6,797 nt of DNA from Treponema sp. (lineage in GTDB: Bacteria; Spirochaetota; Spirochaetia; Treponematales; Breznakiellaceae). A program made the position numbers and the translations under genes. Shown here one piece after another: positions 5,989 through 6,797 of this stretch. The stretch is from positions 1 through 6,797 of the forward strand of contig JAIRZS010000297.1 in NCBI GenBank assembly GCA_031267115.1. The letters run 5' to 3'. The notes beneath the pieces are model-generated. The model had not been told where the DNA came from, did not search any database, and saw only the letters and a program-made list of their open reading frames with translations. How positions within the stretch are numbered: the stretch's first letter is position 1; every line of letters starts with the position of its first letter.

Positions 5989-6025
5989 GAGGCAACCGGC
6001 CCCCAGTTGCCGGCCTCACCTTTTT
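5989..6025 (+). other. Bulged hairpin followed by T-run upstream of the nuclease gene
   Basis: GAGGCAAC (5989-5996) can pair with GTTG and CCTC in 6006-6017, leaving a CCGG bulge. ACC and then five T (6021-6025) follow. The form is terminator-like on the plus strand, but no plus-strand gene precedes it. It could end stray transcription or act as an attenuator if a promoter lies upstream. Weak. Confidence 0.25.
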
Positions 6026-6071
6026 CCTAAAAAATTCCCCTCCAAATTAAAGCAAAACAGCGACTCAGACC

Positions 6072-6095
6072 CCTATATATTATAGGACAAAGGAG
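6072..6095 (+). promoter_or_regulatory. Palindrome and Shine-Dalgarno sequence ahead of the nuclease gene
   Basis: CCTATATATTATAGG (6072-6086) is a perfect inverted repeat (6-base arms, 3-base centre) that contains -10-like TATATT and TATTAT. AAAGGAG (6089-6095) follows and is a strong ribosome binding site 9 bases before the ATG at 6105. The palindrome could be an operator overlapping a promoter or a small 5' hairpin. No good -35 box is seen. Confidence 0.5.
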
Positions 6096-6104
6096 CCGCC
6101 CCCT

Positions 6105-6797
6105 ATGCATAACGATTTCGATAATGCCGCCAAGGAGATACTGAACCTCTCCGGGCGCGCCATCATCCCCTTCCTCAATGCAACCTTCTCCGCTTCGCAC
6201 CCCCCGGACGCCCCCGTCGTCCGTACCAACACCGAATACCGCCTCCCCTCCCGTTCACAAAAAGGACGCCCCGGCAGCAAAACCATCATCGCGGACAGCG
6301 TTTTCCTCGTCGGGGAAAATTCCCGCTACCACATCGAAATACAGCTCGACCGCAGGGCCGGCATGGCCCTCAGGATGTTCCGCTATGACGCCGCCGAAGC
6401 CCTGGAACACCCCTTAAACGAGGGCGGCGTCGAGAGCGTCAGTTTCCCCAAAAGCCTGGTCATTTACCTAGAACCTGCCACCGGCGCGCCGGACCACGAA
6501 CTGCTCCGCGTCCGTTTCCCGGACGGCTTCTGTTACGAGTACCGGACTCCGGTGATAAAGCTCACGGAGCTATCGGTAGAGGGTCTCCTGGAGCGGCACA
6601 TGGTCATTTTCGCGCCGCTATACATTCTGAAACTGAGGAAGAAGGTGAAACAGGCCAAAACGGGAAAGGAGCGGCAGGGCCTTGCGGTGGAACTGAAGGA
6701 GATATACAAAGAGATAGGTGAGGGGCTGGAGCGGGAGAAGGAGGAGGGGAACCTGAGCGAAGTAGACGGGGACAAGGTATTGAGGATGACGGAAGTA
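6105..6797 (+). CDS. PD-(D/E)XK nuclease family protein, Rpn/transposase-like, 3' end outside window
   Basis: The frame is open from the ATG at 6105 to the window end (231 codons, no stop) and follows a strong Shine-Dalgarno sequence. The order E44 (NTEY), D64 (IADSVF) and E78-x-Q80 (HIEIQ) matches the PD-(D/E)XK nuclease core with an E-x-Q third motif, as in the Rpn recombination-promoting nuclease or putative transposase families. The C-terminal part seen here (from about 175) is rich in Lys, Glu and Arg and probably helical. Related proteins are usually around 300 residues, so perhaps 50-100 residues are missing. Such genes are often multicopy in gut bacteria, and their biological role is mostly unproven. 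The divergent permease gives no functional clue. No inverted repeats typical of an insertion sequence flank the visible end. The family call is by motif only. Confidence 0.7.
   Translation, partial: MHNDFDNAAKEILNLSGRAIIPFLNATFSASHPPDAPVVRTNTEYRLPSRSQKGRPGSKTIIADSVFLVGENSRYHIEIQLDRRAGMALRMFRYDAAEALEHPLNEGGVESVSFPKSLVIYLEPATGAPDHELLRVRFPDGFCYEYRTPVIKLTELSVEGLLERHMVIFAPLYILKLRKKVKQAKTGKERQGLAVELKEIYKEIGEGLEREKEEGNLSEVDGDKVLRMTEV

Overview
The window (6797 bases, fairly GC-rich) looks like bacterial chromosome. The best guess is a spirochaete of the Treponema type, possibly one of the repeat-rich gut treponemes. This rests on three things: a short DEAH helicase of the length seen in spirochaetal HrpA (about 830 residues, against about 1300 in Escherichia coli); intergenic DNA crowded with palindromic and tandem repeats; and a PD-(D/E)XK nuclease gene of a type common in repeat-rich host-associated genomes. 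The assignment is inference and was not tested by any search.

Layout. Bases 1-131 hold one copy (A, probably cut by the window edge) of a structured dispersed repeat. Bases 173-3880 carry two tightly linked minus-strand genes. mtlD, a mannitol-1-phosphate 5-dehydrogenase family protein, comes first in transcription, followed after 3 bases by hrpA, a DEAH-box RNA helicase. A good promoter lies directly upstream of mtlD and would start transcription at or next to its ATG. Bases 3881-4451 contain no credible gene. They hold the promoter, a GC-rich block of hairpins, short perfect tandem duplications, a long palindrome beginning and ending in GTGCCAGGCACC or its complement, two back-to-back perfect hairpins, and a second copy (B) of the dispersed repeat. 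Bases 4452-5744 (minus) encode an NCS2/AzgA-type nucleobase permease. Bases 5745-6104 are a divergent intergenic region with an operator-like inverted repeat, small leader hairpins on the permease side, a 90-base tract of 7-base repeats, and a small palindrome just ahead of the next gene. From 6105 (plus) runs a PD-(D/E)XK nuclease family gene that is still open at the window end.

How it fits together. mtlD (sugar-alcohol metabolism) and hrpA (RNA helicase) are probably cotranscribed, but no functional link is evident. The permease (purine uptake) and the nuclease are divergently transcribed and appear to be independent units. Copies A and B of the dispersed repeat share 84 of 87 bases in their core. 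Each lies just after the stop codon of a minus-strand gene, in the same orientation, and each carries a different hairpin at the same internal position. That arrangement is the most interesting thing in the window. No complete novel defence or enzymatic system is visible.
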